NCBI GenBank assembly: GCA_949710005.1
Contig: OX453276.1
Coordinates: 25,088,349-25,152,348, forward strand
Origin: Ricordea florida
Taxonomy: Eukaryota; Cnidaria; Anthozoa; Corallimorpharia; Ricordeidae
Direction of reading: 5' to 3'
Length of the DNA: 64,000 nt
Below are positions 31,301-39,320 of this stretch, piece by piece. Within the stretch, counting starts at the first letter, position 1; each line of letters begins with the position of its first letter. Under the pieces are notes generated by a model. It was given only the letters and a program-made list of their open reading frames with translations, was not told where the DNA came from and made no database searches. The position numbers and the translations under genes are program-made.

Positions 31301-32864
31301 AAAGGTGTGGGAAACATTCGGAATGAAAACAATGAGAGATTATCACGATTTATATCTAAAAACAGATGCATTACAGCTAGCTGATGTATTCGAGAACTTT
31401 AGGGATGTGTGTATTAATAATTATAGTTTAGATCCCGCTCACTATTTTACATCGCCGGGATTATCTTGGGACGCAATGTTAAAATTAACTAAAGTTAGTT
31501 TGGAATTGTTCACAGACGTTAATATGCTGCTTTTTATTGAGAAAGGGATTAGAGGCGGCACATCCCAAATATCGAAAAGATATGCCAAAGCTAATAACCC
31601 CTATATGACAGATTTTGAAATAGATAAGCTTATAAGTTATATAATTTATCTTGACGCGAATAACTTATACGGGGCTGCAATGAGCAAGAAATTACCAAAG
31701 CGGGGATTTAAATGGATTCCAAATGAAGAGCTCAAAAATTGGAGAGATGCGCCTTGCATAGTTGAGGTTGATTTGGAATACCCAAAAAATCTTCATGATA
31801 GTCATAAAGATCTACCTTTAGCGCCAGAAAAACTTGCCGTAAATAAAGTCAATAAATTAATACCAAACCTATTCGATAAGAAAAGATATGTTGTTCATCA
31901 CGAAACTCTGAAATTTTACGAAAAACAAGGATTAAAAATAACAAAGATTCATAAGGGAATCAAATTTCAAGAGTCTGAGTGGTTACAAACCTACATCGAT
32001 CGGAATACTGAATTGAGGAAACACGCGAAGAATGACTTTGAAAAGGATTTCTTCAAACTAATGAATAACTCCGTATTTGGGAAAACAATGGAGAATATGA
32101 GAAAAAGGATAGACGTTAGATTGGTTAATAATATAGAATCAGCCAAAAAATTAATAAGAAAACCGAACTTTAATCATTTTACCATCTTTTCTGAGGATCT
32201 TGCCGCAATAAATATGAAGAAAACAGAAATAAGATTTAATAAACCAGTTTACGTGGGGTTTTCCATTTTGGATCTAAGTAAACAAATAATGTATGATTTC
32301 CATTATAATTATATCAAAGAGAAATACGGAGAAAAAGCAGAATTACTTATGACTGATACTGATAGCCTCGTATATAACATAGAAACGGAAGATTTCTTCA
32401 AAGATATAAGTCAAGATGTTCGAGAAAAGTTCGACACTAGCAACTATCCTAAAGATCACAAATCTGGTATTTGGGATGACGCAAACAAAAAAGTAATTGG
32501 CAAGTTTAAGGATGAGTTTGGGGGAAGTATACCCACAGAATTTGTAGGATTAGGTGCTAAACAATATGCTTTATTAATGGACAACGGCAAAGAGATAAAG
32601 AAGAACAAAGGAACAAAGAAATTAGTTATTAAGAAAACAATAAGTTTTGATGATTTCAAAAATTGTCTGAATACTAAAGAACCGCAAATGAGATCACAAA
32701 ATTTAATCGGTTCAAAACTGCACAATATTTACACAAAAACAGTTAATAAGAAAGCGCTATCCGCTTATGATGATAAGAGAATCATTCAAAAAGATGGAAT
32801 ACATACTCTTCCATATGGGCATTATCGTTGCAAAACAGAATCTGGCGGAAGTTCTGTATCATAA
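28314..32864 (+). CDS. POLB: Family B DNA polymerase, protein-primed type (1516 aa), element 1
   Basis: Replicates the element. Start is the ATG at 28314; an upstream TTG in frame is less likely. Domains: short SAP-like N-terminus, Pro-rich stretch (about 70-155), an unusual Cys-rich block at about 481-540 (CxxC and CKK-type repeats), a C2HC-type finger near 575-600, exonuclease motif YADFEG (D635, E637), an HNH/endonuclease VII-like insert (HCHIC...DHCHLTGKYRG, 744-783), Exo II HNLSGYDSH (D800), a second Cys-rich insert (about 883-930), then polymerase motifs YLDANNLYG (D1114), MNNSVFGKTMEN (N1252) and TDTDSLV (D1348, D1350). Its 3' end overlaps the integrase by 43 bp on the other strand. 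No break seen. Confidence 0.93.
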   Translation: MDRLRRELNFKQLTKLLTFYKIPGRSEMTTKEDKAMALGIIPEVINNVQQILDNRREIFEAIDNMPRRRANQPQPPLPIPQIRPRNRPNLPPLNIPQPIQIPGTPPGSPDRFIPTTPPGTPPPNQPRININKYKPKRPSPPKPTRPPPPIPTKLKKQVIKNESVENTKQTPFLGNVLNKFWSFVKPYIPEKVKNKAEELAKNFIDRYKKANEPKNQPSQTKAKRDYEKEGARPKTKRLKEEELIIKETTRKFKNGYLKQHNIDGKKGYTIGEFMRKIKPKVIDIINKDKKPKKVKVILSSKFAKSPLQNNQITEEVEKYFSAKPKIITEASDLSKEYEDIIKDIFFEVERFQENTDSGVFQFDSVARFDIGIAPYTVISGSSYIPTPERLAAKKAAINIQNKCEDCGQLSLTEAVFPRKHHRERVNNELLKNYKKLNFSGIEGAMKLKDFTKFEKQNPHPVNVLKYDEEADEIYTARLSDKCYCKKEEKCKNCGCRKKECKKKQKCRKKDCAKNECEECGCKKCDCNNHECKLCDCKFITLLLINNGEKSHYILVNNVSRLLSSENDNNKHKKHFCLRCFNSFYDQRVLQEHKEYCDSHGEVKIKMPKNEDGSPKFIYFKNFKNKMRAPFVIYADFEGRLIPIHTCSPSEIKSFTKNYQMHKASGFCYYIKCFDESILPKDFKICVNYTAKSDDEDVAQIFTEYLERDGRKIFELIEEKKATFKVYDKKNMTKTDKKDYENETHCHICKREFSEEEDFRKVIDHCHLTGKYRGAAHKICNLKYVIPKFVPVVIHNLSGYDSHLFIKNLGKTKGQMNCLANTDEKYISFSKKILINYDQDHDCEHDCDEDEDDKEKPITRTIRFIDSYKFLQFSLCGLVDNLTKCEKCESCRPGKCLKRYVKDGKIITFNGVGNCGQCKNCKLLGSMCFSPIDKNMTEIKKHFTGEKLKLLLRKGVFPYDYFDRIDKLNETQLPPKEAFFSKLNNQGISDEDYEHAKKVWETFGMKTMRDYHDLYLKTDALQLADVFENFRDVCINNYSLDPAHYFTSPGLSWDAMLKLTKVSLELFTDVNMLLFIEKGIRGGTSQISKRYAKANNPYMTDFEIDKLISYIIYLDANNLYGAAMSKKLPKRGFKWIPNEELKNWRDAPCIVEVDLEYPKNLHDSHKDLPLAPEKLAVNKVNKLIPNLFDKKRYVVHHETLKFYEKQGLKITKIHKGIKFQESEWLQTYIDRNTELRKHAKNDFEKDFFKLMNNSVFGKTMENMRKRIDVRLVNNIESAKKLIRKPNFNHFTIFSEDLAAINMKKTEIRFNKPVYVGFSILDLSKQIMYDFHYNYIKEKYGEKAELLMTDTDSLVYNIETEDFFKDISQDVREKFDTSNYPKDHKSGIWDDANKKVIGKFKDEFGGSIPTEFVGLGAKQYALLMDNGKEIKKNKGTKKLVIKKTISFDDFKNCLNTKEPQMRSQNLIGSKLHNIYTKTVNKKALSAYDDKRIIQKDGIHTLPYGHYRCKTESGGSSVS

Positions 32865-33799
32865 GGTATAACTTGTAATTCTTCCCTTACAAATCCTCGC
32901 CGAGGTCCATCAATTAAATAATATAAAACCGGTTGATTAGGTGAAATTATACTTTTAGAAATATAATAAACTTTGATACTCCAAATAGGATCAGTAGCTC
33001 GCCTTCTTTCCCCACCTTCAAGTTCACCGGGAAATAATAAATATCTAACTTTAACAATAGGCGGCAATCTAACCTCATCAAGCCCCACCACCCGCTGATA
33101 ATTTTTAGTTTCAATATTCACCTCTTTCATTTTTATGGCCTCATTGGGCTCTTTACCGGTTATTCTCTTTTTCGTATTATTCAAAGTTTTTAGAATATCT
33201 GGTAATCTTTTCACCCATACCCTTGATCGGGCATCACTGATCATTTCCTGCGCATATTGATGACTAAATAATCTTTCTCCTAATATTCTATTTGCGTTTT
33301 CCACAAATGCTTGGGCTCTATGATTACCAGCCTCGCTTCTTTGCATTTTCACATTATGATAATTCATGAGTTTACTAACTTCTCCCATAAATTCTTTCCC
33401 AGGATCAACCATTAATGTTTTTGGGAATTTCAATCTTCTGGAATATATTTTCTTAAAAGCTTCTGATATCTCTCGACTTTCTTTTGAGGTTAATGGCTCC
33501 ACATCTTTGTATCTCGAGGCGATATCAACCACGACTAACGCGTATTTATATGTTTTTCTTCCAACTTTATCATGTGGTAAAAATAATAAATCTGCTTGGT
33601 GAATCTGATTGGGTTTATCCACAACCCAGTGTGGCCTAGGTATATAATTTGGGGCGGGCAGATAGATTTGCCATATTGCTTGTTTCTGCAACCATTGTTT
33701 TGCTACATCTTCACTTACTCTAGCCTTCTCCGCCAATTTAGGAATCGCGGAATATCCTTTCCAATATCCCTCTGTCGAATAATATATTTTTGTCATCAT
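32822..33799 (-). CDS. INT: Retroviral-type integrase (325 aa), element 1
   Basis: DDE-type integrase for insertion of the element. The N-terminal part has GYWKGYSAIPKLAEKA and a helix-turn-helix-like KQWLQKQAIWQIYLP. The catalytic residues are D70 (HQADLLFLP), D132 (LMVDPGKEF) and E167 (AFVENANRILGE). The tail VLYYLIDGPRRGFVREEL resembles the chromo/SH3-like end of Polinton integrases. Transcribed opposite to and overlapping the polymerase 3' end. Two ATGs at the start; the first is used here. Confidence 0.93.
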   Translation of the reverse strand: MMTKIYYSTEGYWKGYSAIPKLAEKARVSEDVAKQWLQKQAIWQIYLPAPNYIPRPHWVVDKPNQIHQADLLFLPHDKVGRKTYKYALVVVDIASRYKDVEPLTSKESREISEAFKKIYSRRLKFPKTLMVDPGKEFMGEVSKLMNYHNVKMQRSEAGNHRAQAFVENANRILGERLFSHQYAQEMISDARSRVWVKRLPDILKTLNNTKKRITGKEPNEAIKMKEVNIETKNYQRVVGLDEVRLPPIVKVRYLLFPGELEGGERRRATDPIWSIKVYYISKSIISPNQPVLYYLIDGPRRGFVREELQVIPYDTELPPDSVLQR

Positions 33800-33816
33800 T
33801 TAAAAATAAACAAGTA

Positions 33817-33826
33817 TCTTATAAAT
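33817..33826 (+). promoter_or_regulatory. TATA-like box before small ORF
   Basis: ATCTTATAAAT occurs at about 33816-33826 and again at about 34024-34034 before the probable capsid gene. Confidence 0.4.
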
Positions 33827-33830
33827 CGAA

Positions 33831-34010
33831 ATGGTTGAGGAGGAAGAAAAAATAATATTCACCGAATACCAAATCAACATTATGAAAAAAATTATTAGAA
33901 AAAAAATTCTTTACATGGAAGATGGCGACCAAATTTTTAATATTTTAATTTTAATTCCTGAGGCGAGAGAAGGTTTATTAAAACATATTTCCAAGTTAGA
34001 AAAGGTTTAA
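33831..34010 (+). CDS. Small hypothetical protein (59 aa), element 1
   Basis: An open frame from ATG 33831 to TAA 34008-34010 lies between the divergent integrase and the capsid gene. It starts with MVEEEEK and is rich in Ile, Lys and Glu. TCTTATAAAT stands 8 nt before its ATG and again shortly before the capsid ATG, which supports expression. Element 2 has only 26 bp in this place, so the gene is not conserved there. Function unknown. Confidence 0.45.
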   Translation: MVEEEEKIIFTEYQINIMKKIIRKKILYMEDGDQIFNILILIPEAREGLLKHISKLEKV

Positions 34011-34040
34011 AGGCAAACAAAACTATCTTATAAATTTACA

Positions 34041-35282
34041 ATGACGTCAGAAAAAATTAATCCAAACAGAATTCCAAAAGAACCCTTTGGTTTGAAAGCA
34101 GAATCAACCCTGAATAGAATTACTCTAAATCCATCCTCAGCCAACCCCGGAGAAACATTATACGTAAATATTCCCAAACTCGCGGAGAATTTAGTGATTG
34201 TGCCCGGAAGTGTATCTCTTCTATTTGACTTAGATGTTGAGGGTCATGCTAATAACACAGTTGTGAATAATCTTGGTCGTAATCTTGTAACCAGAATGAA
34301 AGTTCTTTTTGGAGGAGAAACATTGCAAGATACACAAAGATATGATTTATTTCAAACATATCATGATTTATTCTTAACCGAAGAAGAACGCGAAGATAGA
34401 TTAAAACAAGGTATTTCTTCCGAAAATATGAGAAAACTTAGAACAAAAGCGGGAGATAAAAAAACACAAGACGCAAAGGAAGTTACTCTCTCCAATGTTC
34501 ATGGAACAAAGTATAGAATACCGATAAATCATCCTATTCTAAACGATCATGGCGTTTTTTATTCGAAAGCGTTGGAAAATCATCTTATATTTGAGATTAC
34601 ACTTGCCCCGATCGCTAATATTCTTATTTATTCTGATACAACTAAAGCGCCATCATATTCAATCAAAAACTTAGAGTTGGAATATTCCTCAATTTCAAGT
34701 GAATACTTGGCCCGTGAGGCTCAGGCGGCTTATCAAGTTGGTAAAGGATTCTTTTATGAAAATGTTACTTTGCACAAAACTTTTACATTTTCCATTGCCG
34801 GAGATGGCGTTATTAATCAACACATTAATTTACCGAGAAGATCAATGACGGGAATATTGTTTTTGTTTTTATTACCGCAAGCTGCAGGAGCAAGGGATTC
34901 TGAAAATTTTTATAATCCGGGCATATCTTCCGTTGAAATTGATGTTGATGGCGTTCCAAATAGAATATACTCTAGGGGAATGATTCCGTCCGATCTTTGG
35001 GAATCCGTGAAGAAAAGATTTCGTCGGGGTGATGGTTTGCAAATTTCTTTGAAAGAAAAAGAATTTTACGCGGATAAGTTTGCTCTTTGGGTTGATACTA
35101 GAACTCATCCAGATAATGGCATTCATGGCGGTGGACTTGCTCTAAATAATACGCACGATGGAGTAAAAATAGAAATTAAAAGGAAACAAGGCGGATCTGG
35201 AACCATAACTTGTCATATGTTTGTCGTAGCCGACGCAATGATGGAGATTATGAATTCAAGTTTGAGATCAATTAAGTACTGA
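34041..35282 (+). CDS. MCP: Probable major capsid protein (413 aa), element 1
   Basis: Called a major capsid protein from its place (between integrase and packaging ATPase), its size, the lack of membrane segments and its conservation with the 411-residue protein of element 2. Shared blocks include NRITLNPSSANPGETLY, NNLGRNL, LNDHGVFY, NLPRRSMTGILFLF, GARDSENF and DKFALWVD. A double jelly-roll fold is expected for Polinton capsids (about 600 residues), so this one is short; the fold is not proven by sequence. Upstream are TTTAAAGG (34006-34013) and TCTTATAAAT (34025-34034). Confidence 0.75.
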   Translation: MTSEKINPNRIPKEPFGLKAESTLNRITLNPSSANPGETLYVNIPKLAENLVIVPGSVSLLFDLDVEGHANNTVVNNLGRNLVTRMKVLFGGETLQDTQRYDLFQTYHDLFLTEEEREDRLKQGISSENMRKLRTKAGDKKTQDAKEVTLSNVHGTKYRIPINHPILNDHGVFYSKALENHLIFEITLAPIANILIYSDTTKAPSYSIKNLELEYSSISSEYLAREAQAAYQVGKGFFYENVTLHKTFTFSIAGDGVINQHINLPRRSMTGILFLFLLPQAAGARDSENFYNPGISSVEIDVDGVPNRIYSRGMIPSDLWESVKKRFRRGDGLQISLKEKEFYADKFALWVDTRTHPDNGIHGGGLALNNTHDGVKIEIKRKQGGSGTITCHMFVVADAMMEIMNSSLRSIKY

Positions 35283-35316
35283 TCAGCGCTTACGCGCCTC
35301 CCCGCTTCGCGGACCA

Positions 35317-35324
35317 TCTAAAAA
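35317..35324 (+). promoter_or_regulatory. TCTAAAAA box before ATPase
   Basis: 26 nt before the ATPase ATG; matches the YTAAARR series. A GC-rich hairpin-like stretch (GCGCTTACGCGC, CCGCTTCGCGG) lies just upstream in otherwise AT-rich DNA. Confidence 0.5.
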
Positions 35325-35350
35325 CATAATGTTATGATACAAAAAAAATC

Positions 35351-35977
35351 ATGGAAGATTTACGCGATAAAATCCCATTCCATTGTATAATAACAGGACC
35401 CACAAATTGCGGAAAAACAAAGTATTTAATTGAACAGCTCCGCGGTCCTTTCCGAAAAGTTTTTGAATATATTGTTTTAATTTGTCCGACTTATTGTAAG
35501 AATAAAACTTATCATAATTTTGCTCGCGGAGACAAGAGATTCTTTGTATTATCTCCGGATGCCAGTAACGTCGAGGAGATCAATGAATTGTTAAATGATT
35601 GCCAAACTTTATTCTCCGGAACAAATACTTTAATAATTTTAGATGATTGCGCCGTTTCATCGGATCTGAAGAAAAGATCGAATAAGTTTATAGATTTAGC
35701 ATTCTCCGGAAGGCATCATGGATTATCACTTTGGGTTCTAACTCAGCAATTAACATCCATAGCAAAACCATTCCGTGAAAATGTAGCTTGCGTTGTTACT
35801 TTTCATAATCCATCCCAGAAAGGTATGAAGATGTTTTTCGAAGATTACGGAGGTGATTTGGATTACGAATTGGGGAAAAAGTTTGTACAACTCCTGAAAA
35901 CAGAAAAATATTCTAGGTTGTGTTTGAGTTTGCGATATCCATTTAATTGTTATTTAGAGATTCCCGAAGTGATTTAA
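35351..35977 (+). CDS. ATP: Genome-packaging ATPase, A32/FtsK-HerA type (208 aa), element 1
   Basis: P-loop ATPase that should pump DNA into the capsid. Walker A is GPTNCGKT at 16-23, Walker B is LIILDDC (D98, D99), and LTQQL follows, the usual pattern of A32-like ATPases. Length fits the Polinton ATPases. It follows the probable capsid gene directly. The same protein in element 2 is very similar, more so than most other genes of the pair. Confidence 0.9.
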   Translation: MEDLRDKIPFHCIITGPTNCGKTKYLIEQLRGPFRKVFEYIVLICPTYCKNKTYHNFARGDKRFFVLSPDASNVEEINELLNDCQTLFSGTNTLIILDDCAVSSDLKKRSNKFIDLAFSGRHHGLSLWVLTQQLTSIAKPFRENVACVVTFHNPSQKGMKMFFEDYGGDLDYELGKKFVQLLKTEKYSRLCLSLRYPFNCYLEIPEVI

Positions 35978-35982
35978 CAAAG

Positions 35983-36537
35983 ATGGCAAACTTAGAAGAT
36001 TACATTAATCAACCAACAGAAAAATCTGACCACCCGCAAGGAGGATCGGGAAATGATAATGAGGATCTTGAAATCAAACAAGAATCACTCGCCATTCTCG
36101 CAGTTCTTGGCACGACAAAGGAATATACCGGAGTTGATATGAGCTTGGGCGATGTAAAAAGATTATCGGAACGCGATGTAGAAAAATATTTTAATCGGTA
36201 TCAATCGGTAATGGGTAAGAAAATTAACGGTGGATTGATAGATTCATCACTTCAATTAGTTTCCAAAGTTATTTCTTATTTACTTCCAGTTGATGATATA
36301 GAAGCTCTTTGCAATGACCTGAAGAATGATGATTTGGTTAATCGAGAACTATCAAACATTGTAGGTTTCTTGGCATTGAAATCAGGAAGGCTGGCAGCAC
36401 TTGCTAGCGGTCTATTCCAGGTTGCTAAACACATTAAATTCAACAAAAATCAGCAATTTCTAAGAGAAGAACCAGCAAATGGCAGCACAACTGAGCAGAA
36501 TACTAAGCAATCTACTGAAGGTGTTGATGCGGCATAA
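35983..36537 (+). CDS. Conserved protein of unknown function (184 aa), element 1
   Basis: Starts at the ATG five bases after the ATPase stop; a longer frame with a TTG start inside the ATPase is less likely. Conserved with the 189-residue protein of element 2 in the same place: LAIL..LG..KEY.GV.M.LGDV.RLS..DVEKY..RY. The C-terminal third has a weakly hydrophobic stretch. Probably virion-related by position only. Confidence 0.7.
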   Translation: MANLEDYINQPTEKSDHPQGGSGNDNEDLEIKQESLAILAVLGTTKEYTGVDMSLGDVKRLSERDVEKYFNRYQSVMGKKINGGLIDSSLQLVSKVISYLLPVDDIEALCNDLKNDDLVNRELSNIVGFLALKSGRLAALASGLFQVAKHIKFNKNQQFLREEPANGSTTEQNTKQSTEGVDAA

Positions 36538-36577
36538 TAAACAGATCTAAAAACTTATTTGTAGCACCTAAATAACA

Positions 36578-36988
36578 ATGTCAGAAGAAGTTGAACAAAT
36601 TACGGCAGATCCTGCACCTGAAAATAAAGATACTAAAAAGAAGGAGAAAGATCCTAAAAAAGTCGCTGCTGGAAAGAAATTAGCTGAATATAATAAAAAA
36701 GCAAAAGATGCATTAGCAAGGGAGATGAAACGCGAAGAAAAAATAAAACAAGACCCAGAGAGCGGCGCAGCAAATGAATATAAATCATGGCTTCCAGAGT
36801 TATCTTTTACTACTGTTTTATCCGTTGTCGGGTTGGGGTTTACAGCGTTTGATCTTTTTATGAGATATAAGGAAAAAGCAAGAGAAGAATATTCAAATAG
36901 AATAGCTGATTTATCCCAAGTTCCTCAATTACCACAACCGAAAAAGACACCATTTTCTGTAACTCCAAAATCTTTAGGAATGGAATAA
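36578..36988 (+). CDS. Small basic membrane protein (136 aa), element 1
   Basis: A charged Lys-rich N-terminal half (KKKEKDPKKVAAGKKLAEYN) precedes one membrane segment (FTTVLSVVGLGFTAFDLFM, about 68-87). Clear relative of the 134-residue protein at 58408 in element 2 (both start MSEE and share VEQIT and DPK+V.AGK.L.E.NK). A TCTAAAAA box lies 24 nt before the ATG. Function unknown; membrane anchor with a basic tail that could contact DNA. Confidence 0.75.
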   Translation: MSEEVEQITADPAPENKDTKKKEKDPKKVAAGKKLAEYNKKAKDALAREMKREEKIKQDPESGAANEYKSWLPELSFTTVLSVVGLGFTAFDLFMRYKEKAREEYSNRIADLSQVPQLPQPKKTPFSVTPKSLGME

Positions 36989-37034
36989 TCTCAAAAGTAA
37001 TTTAAAAGTTTCTCAATGGTACAGTAAAAAAATT

Positions 37035-37253
37035 ATGTCGACAGAAAACAAACTTGTGAAAACTGTAACTGATTCAGCGGTACTTGTCGGATTAGGAGCC
37101 GGAGTTGGATATGTAGCCAAAAAGATGATGAAAGAATCATTTTTGAGCGATCCATCCTCAAGTATTACAAATTATGCAAAGTGGGTTGCAGTATTATCCG
37201 GAAGTATGTATCTTAAAACATATTTAGAGGATCAAAAGATTTTACCAAAATAA
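37035..37253 (+). CDS. Small membrane protein (72 aa), element 1
   Basis: Two hydrophobic stretches (AVLVGLGAGVGYVA and WVAVLSGSMYL) and the conserved end KTYLEDQKILP shared with element 2 (58819-59050, where the frame is broken). TTTAAAAG lies 16 nt upstream. The next gene starts one base after its stop. Confidence 0.7.
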   Translation: MSTENKLVKTVTDSAVLVGLGAGVGYVAKKMMKESFLSDPSSSITNYAKWVAVLSGSMYLKTYLEDQKILPK

Positions 37254-37254
37254 A

Positions 37255-37647
37255 ATGGCAGCAATAGCGATGATGATTGGTGGAGCTATATTGAATGCAA
37301 CCGCCTTTGTTGGTGGGAATGCCCTTGCAAAATATATATCTGGTAATAAAACAGATACGGAAAAAATACGACACGATAAAGCAATGGAAAAATACCAAAG
37401 AGATTACGCAGAATATCAGGAAAAAAGACAAAAAAGGATTGATTGGGAAATGAAAAGAAAAGATGAAAAATACCAAGCATCAAAAAATATTTCGGCTACA
37501 AATCAGGCTTTTGAATTGTACGACCAAATGACTGAACCAAAATTCTCTGATTATTACAAACCAAGCGATGATCAAAAAACAGGAGAAATGGTATATGTTG
37601 GGGCTGGGATGATGGGTTTGGGTTACGCGGTCAGTAAAATATTATAA
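37255..37647 (+). CDS. Small membrane protein (130 aa), element 1
   Basis: N-terminal hydrophobic segment (IAMMIGGAILNATAFVGGNAL), a charged middle (ERxRHDKAMEKYQ-type), a conserved SDYY(K/R)P...DQKTGEMVYV motif and a C-terminal hydrophobic segment. Element 2 has the same protein (134 aa at 59457). Stop and start of neighbours are one base apart. Function unknown; likely virion membrane or assembly protein by context. Confidence 0.75.
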   Translation: MAAIAMMIGGAILNATAFVGGNALAKYISGNKTDTEKIRHDKAMEKYQRDYAEYQEKRQKRIDWEMKRKDEKYQASKNISATNQAFELYDQMTEPKFSDYYKPSDDQKTGEMVYVGAGMMGLGYAVSKIL

Positions 37648-37651
37648 ATTA

Positions 37652-37692
37652 TTATATAACTTGTAATTCATCGTTCAAAATAAGTTATATAA
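37652..37692. terminator. Hairpin between convergent genes, element 1
   Basis: TTATATAACTT (37652-37662) pairs perfectly with AAGTTATATAA (37682-37692), in the 62-bp gap between a plus-strand and a minus-strand gene end. A related hairpin with TTATATAAC lies at 42236-42265, also between convergent ends. A role in 3' end formation is inferred. Confidence 0.45.
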
Positions 37693-37709
37693 CACAAATG
37701 ATTTATTTT

Positions 37710-37976
37710 TTAGTTATTTTCGAGGCTATTTTTTTTCGTCATTTCTTCGTCACTAATTCTATTATCATTTTCTATTCCATATTTTTCAGTTACTTTTGCT
37801 CTTATTTCTCTTTTATATTCTTCAAAGTCTCTATCTGGGTCATGTTCTCTTTTCATTTTGCTTAATGTTTTACAAGCATCTTGCGGAGAAATATTTATTC
37901 CAAATTTTTTAGCGTATTTTACTAAATCCATATTACTAATTGTATTAGTATGATATTTTTGTTCTTCTTTGCTCAT
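37710..37976 (-). CDS. Hypothetical protein (88 aa), element 1, minus strand
   Basis: Start taken at the ATG 37974-37976 (MSKEEQKY); upstream extension would run through the promoter region. Highly charged, helix-rich, no membrane segment, no recognised domain. It sits in the slot where element 2 has an RPB6-like gene but is not related to it by eye. Its upstream box (37990-38022) is shared with the minus-strand gene at 42280-42891. Confidence 0.6.
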   Translation of the reverse strand: MSKEEQKYHTNTISNMDLVKYAKKFGINISPQDACKTLSKMKREHDPDRDFEEYKREIRAKVTEKYGIENDNRISDEEMTKKNSLENN

Positions 37977-37989
37977 TTTACTTCTTTTT

Positions 37990-38022
37990 ATTTTATATTT
38001 TTTCTTTTTAAATATCAATTTT
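37990..38022 (-). promoter_or_regulatory. Minus-strand promoter box, copy 1
   Basis: ATTTTATATTTT(TT)CTTTTTAAATATCAATTTT is shared with 42904-42934, differing by two T. In both cases it begins 13-14 nt upstream of a minus-strand ATG. Two copies this long with equal spacing argue for a regulatory site. Confidence 0.6.
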
Positions 38023-38046
38023 GATTTTATTTCCGGCTCAAGACGA

Positions 38047-38054
38047 TCTAAAGA
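38047..38054 (+). promoter_or_regulatory. TCTAAAGA box before acidic protein gene
   Basis: 28 nt before the ATG at 38083. Part of the YTAAARR series. Confidence 0.5.
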
Positions 38055-38082
38055 TTTCTTACTGATGAGTAAAAAAAAAATC

Positions 38083-38277
38083 ATGGCAGCATTACCAGAA
38101 GTACCGGACGATGATCCCATTGGATTGGGGGAAGAAGAAGATCCCGATGATTATGATGAAGATAGTCAACTACTTGGTAGAAAACCATCAAAAATGACTG
38201 TTCGTGTAACATCAACAACCAGAGGTGAAAGGAATTATGAGAATGAGGGAGCAAGACCAAAACAAGAGAGGAAATAA
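38083..38277 (+). CDS. Small acidic protein (64 aa), element 1
   Basis: Acidic N-terminal part (PDDDPIGLGEEEDPDDYDED) followed by a basic tail. An upstream ATG at 38065 in frame would add six residues (MSKKKI); the spacing of the TCTAAAGA box favours 38083. The same kind of acidic segment is fused to the N-terminus of the membrane protein of element 2 (60146). The stop is followed after two bases by the ATG of the next gene. Confidence 0.6.
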   Translation: MAALPEVPDDDPIGLGEEEDPDDYDEDSQLLGRKPSKMTVRVTSTTRGERNYENEGARPKQERK

Positions 38278-38279
38278 CT

Positions 38280-39284
38280 ATGAGCCTTATGGAAAAGGAA
38301 AATGATAAAGAAGCTTGGGAAGAAATTTTAAGAAAATTTCCAAATGCTAAACCTATTTTATTTTCTCAATATAATGATTTTGGTAAAATACAAGTTAAAC
38401 TCACGCGAGTAAAATCTGTATGGCATGATTTATATGATAAAAATGGTGATATTAATAAAAAACTCCCCGACGGCATAATAGGGGCTCTGGGTAAAAGGGC
38501 AGGAGAAGTTGTGCAAACAGGTGATAATCTTTTGTCTCAATTGGATGAGAAAAATGAAGAACTTGTGGATTTGCGTAATGCATTGAAGGGTTTAAGACCA
38601 GCAGTGGAAACAAGTCAAATCGAAATAGCGCGATATGTTTCAGTTGAAAAAGATTTGAGGAGTATTATCGAACGACAACAAACTGATATGGCTGAAAAAG
38701 ATAGTTTTTTAGAAGAAGCAGTTAGACAGAAGATTGATGCAAGACAATATGCAGAAACTTTACTTAATAATTTGCGAGAAATCAAAACTGAGAATGAAAA
38801 GGGTAAGAAAGATTTGGCTAGCTTGAAAAATATTGAACAAAGTAGAGATAGGTTGGCAAAAAGGGTTGAAACTTACGATGAACTAGCAAGAAAACAGTTA
38901 ATATTAAACGAAAATGAAATGGAAGATATCGGGAGAAGAAACGAAGAAATACTAAAAAATATGACATTAAGAGATCGATTAAAGTATATATTTAAAAAGT
39001 ATGGTTTTACGGTCTTTGCTGTTTTAAGTGCGGTGGGGGTTGTAATTGGGGCTATAGTTTCCAATCTTACAAAGGGTTTATCAAAATTAGGGAAAGGAGT
39101 TGGAAATGGTTTGAAAACTTTAGGTAAAAAATTGGGGGAAATATTACCGGGAATGGTTGGCGCAATAGTTAGCTTTCTTTTCAAAACGGCTGGTGAGGTT
39201 GTCGGATTTTTGGGTAAGAATGCTTGGCTTTTAATAATGGCTGTAGTTCTATATTTTGTAGAACAAATGAAGAAGAGAAAGTAA
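38280..39284 (+). CDS. Coiled-coil membrane-active-like protein (334 aa), element 1
   Basis: N-terminal domain (about 10-75), long charged coiled coil (about 80-225), then a strongly conserved C-terminal third: a hydrophobic stretch (TVFAVLSAVGVVIGAIVSNL), a Lys/Gly amphipathic stretch (KGLSKLGKGVGNGLKTLGKK), a second hydrophobic stretch and a final WLLIMAVVLYFVEQ. The element 2 protein (313 aa) is nearly the same there. The amphipathic part recalls membrane-disrupting virion proteins such as adenovirus pVI in style only. Likely a virion membrane or penetration protein; this is inference. Confidence 0.75.
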   Translation: MSLMEKENDKEAWEEILRKFPNAKPILFSQYNDFGKIQVKLTRVKSVWHDLYDKNGDINKKLPDGIIGALGKRAGEVVQTGDNLLSQLDEKNEELVDLRNALKGLRPAVETSQIEIARYVSVEKDLRSIIERQQTDMAEKDSFLEEAVRQKIDARQYAETLLNNLREIKTENEKGKKDLASLKNIEQSRDRLAKRVETYDELARKQLILNENEMEDIGRRNEEILKNMTLRDRLKYIFKKYGFTVFAVLSAVGVVIGAIVSNLTKGLSKLGKGVGNGLKTLGKKLGEILPGMVGAIVSFLFKTAGEVVGFLGKNAWLLIMAVVLYFVEQMKKRK

Positions 39285-39288
39285 CAAG

Positions 39289-39296
39289 TTTAAAGA
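39289..39296 (+). promoter_or_regulatory. TTTAAAGA box
   Basis: 24 nt before the ATG at 39321. Part of the YTAAARR series. Confidence 0.5.
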
Positions 39297-39320
39297 TATC
39301 ACGGTGATCAGTAAAATACA

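Noticed and set aside
37710-37976. RPB6-like gene at the equivalent slot of element 1
   Set aside because: The minus-strand protein there lacks the T..E..R..G.RA.Q pattern; only element 2 has it.
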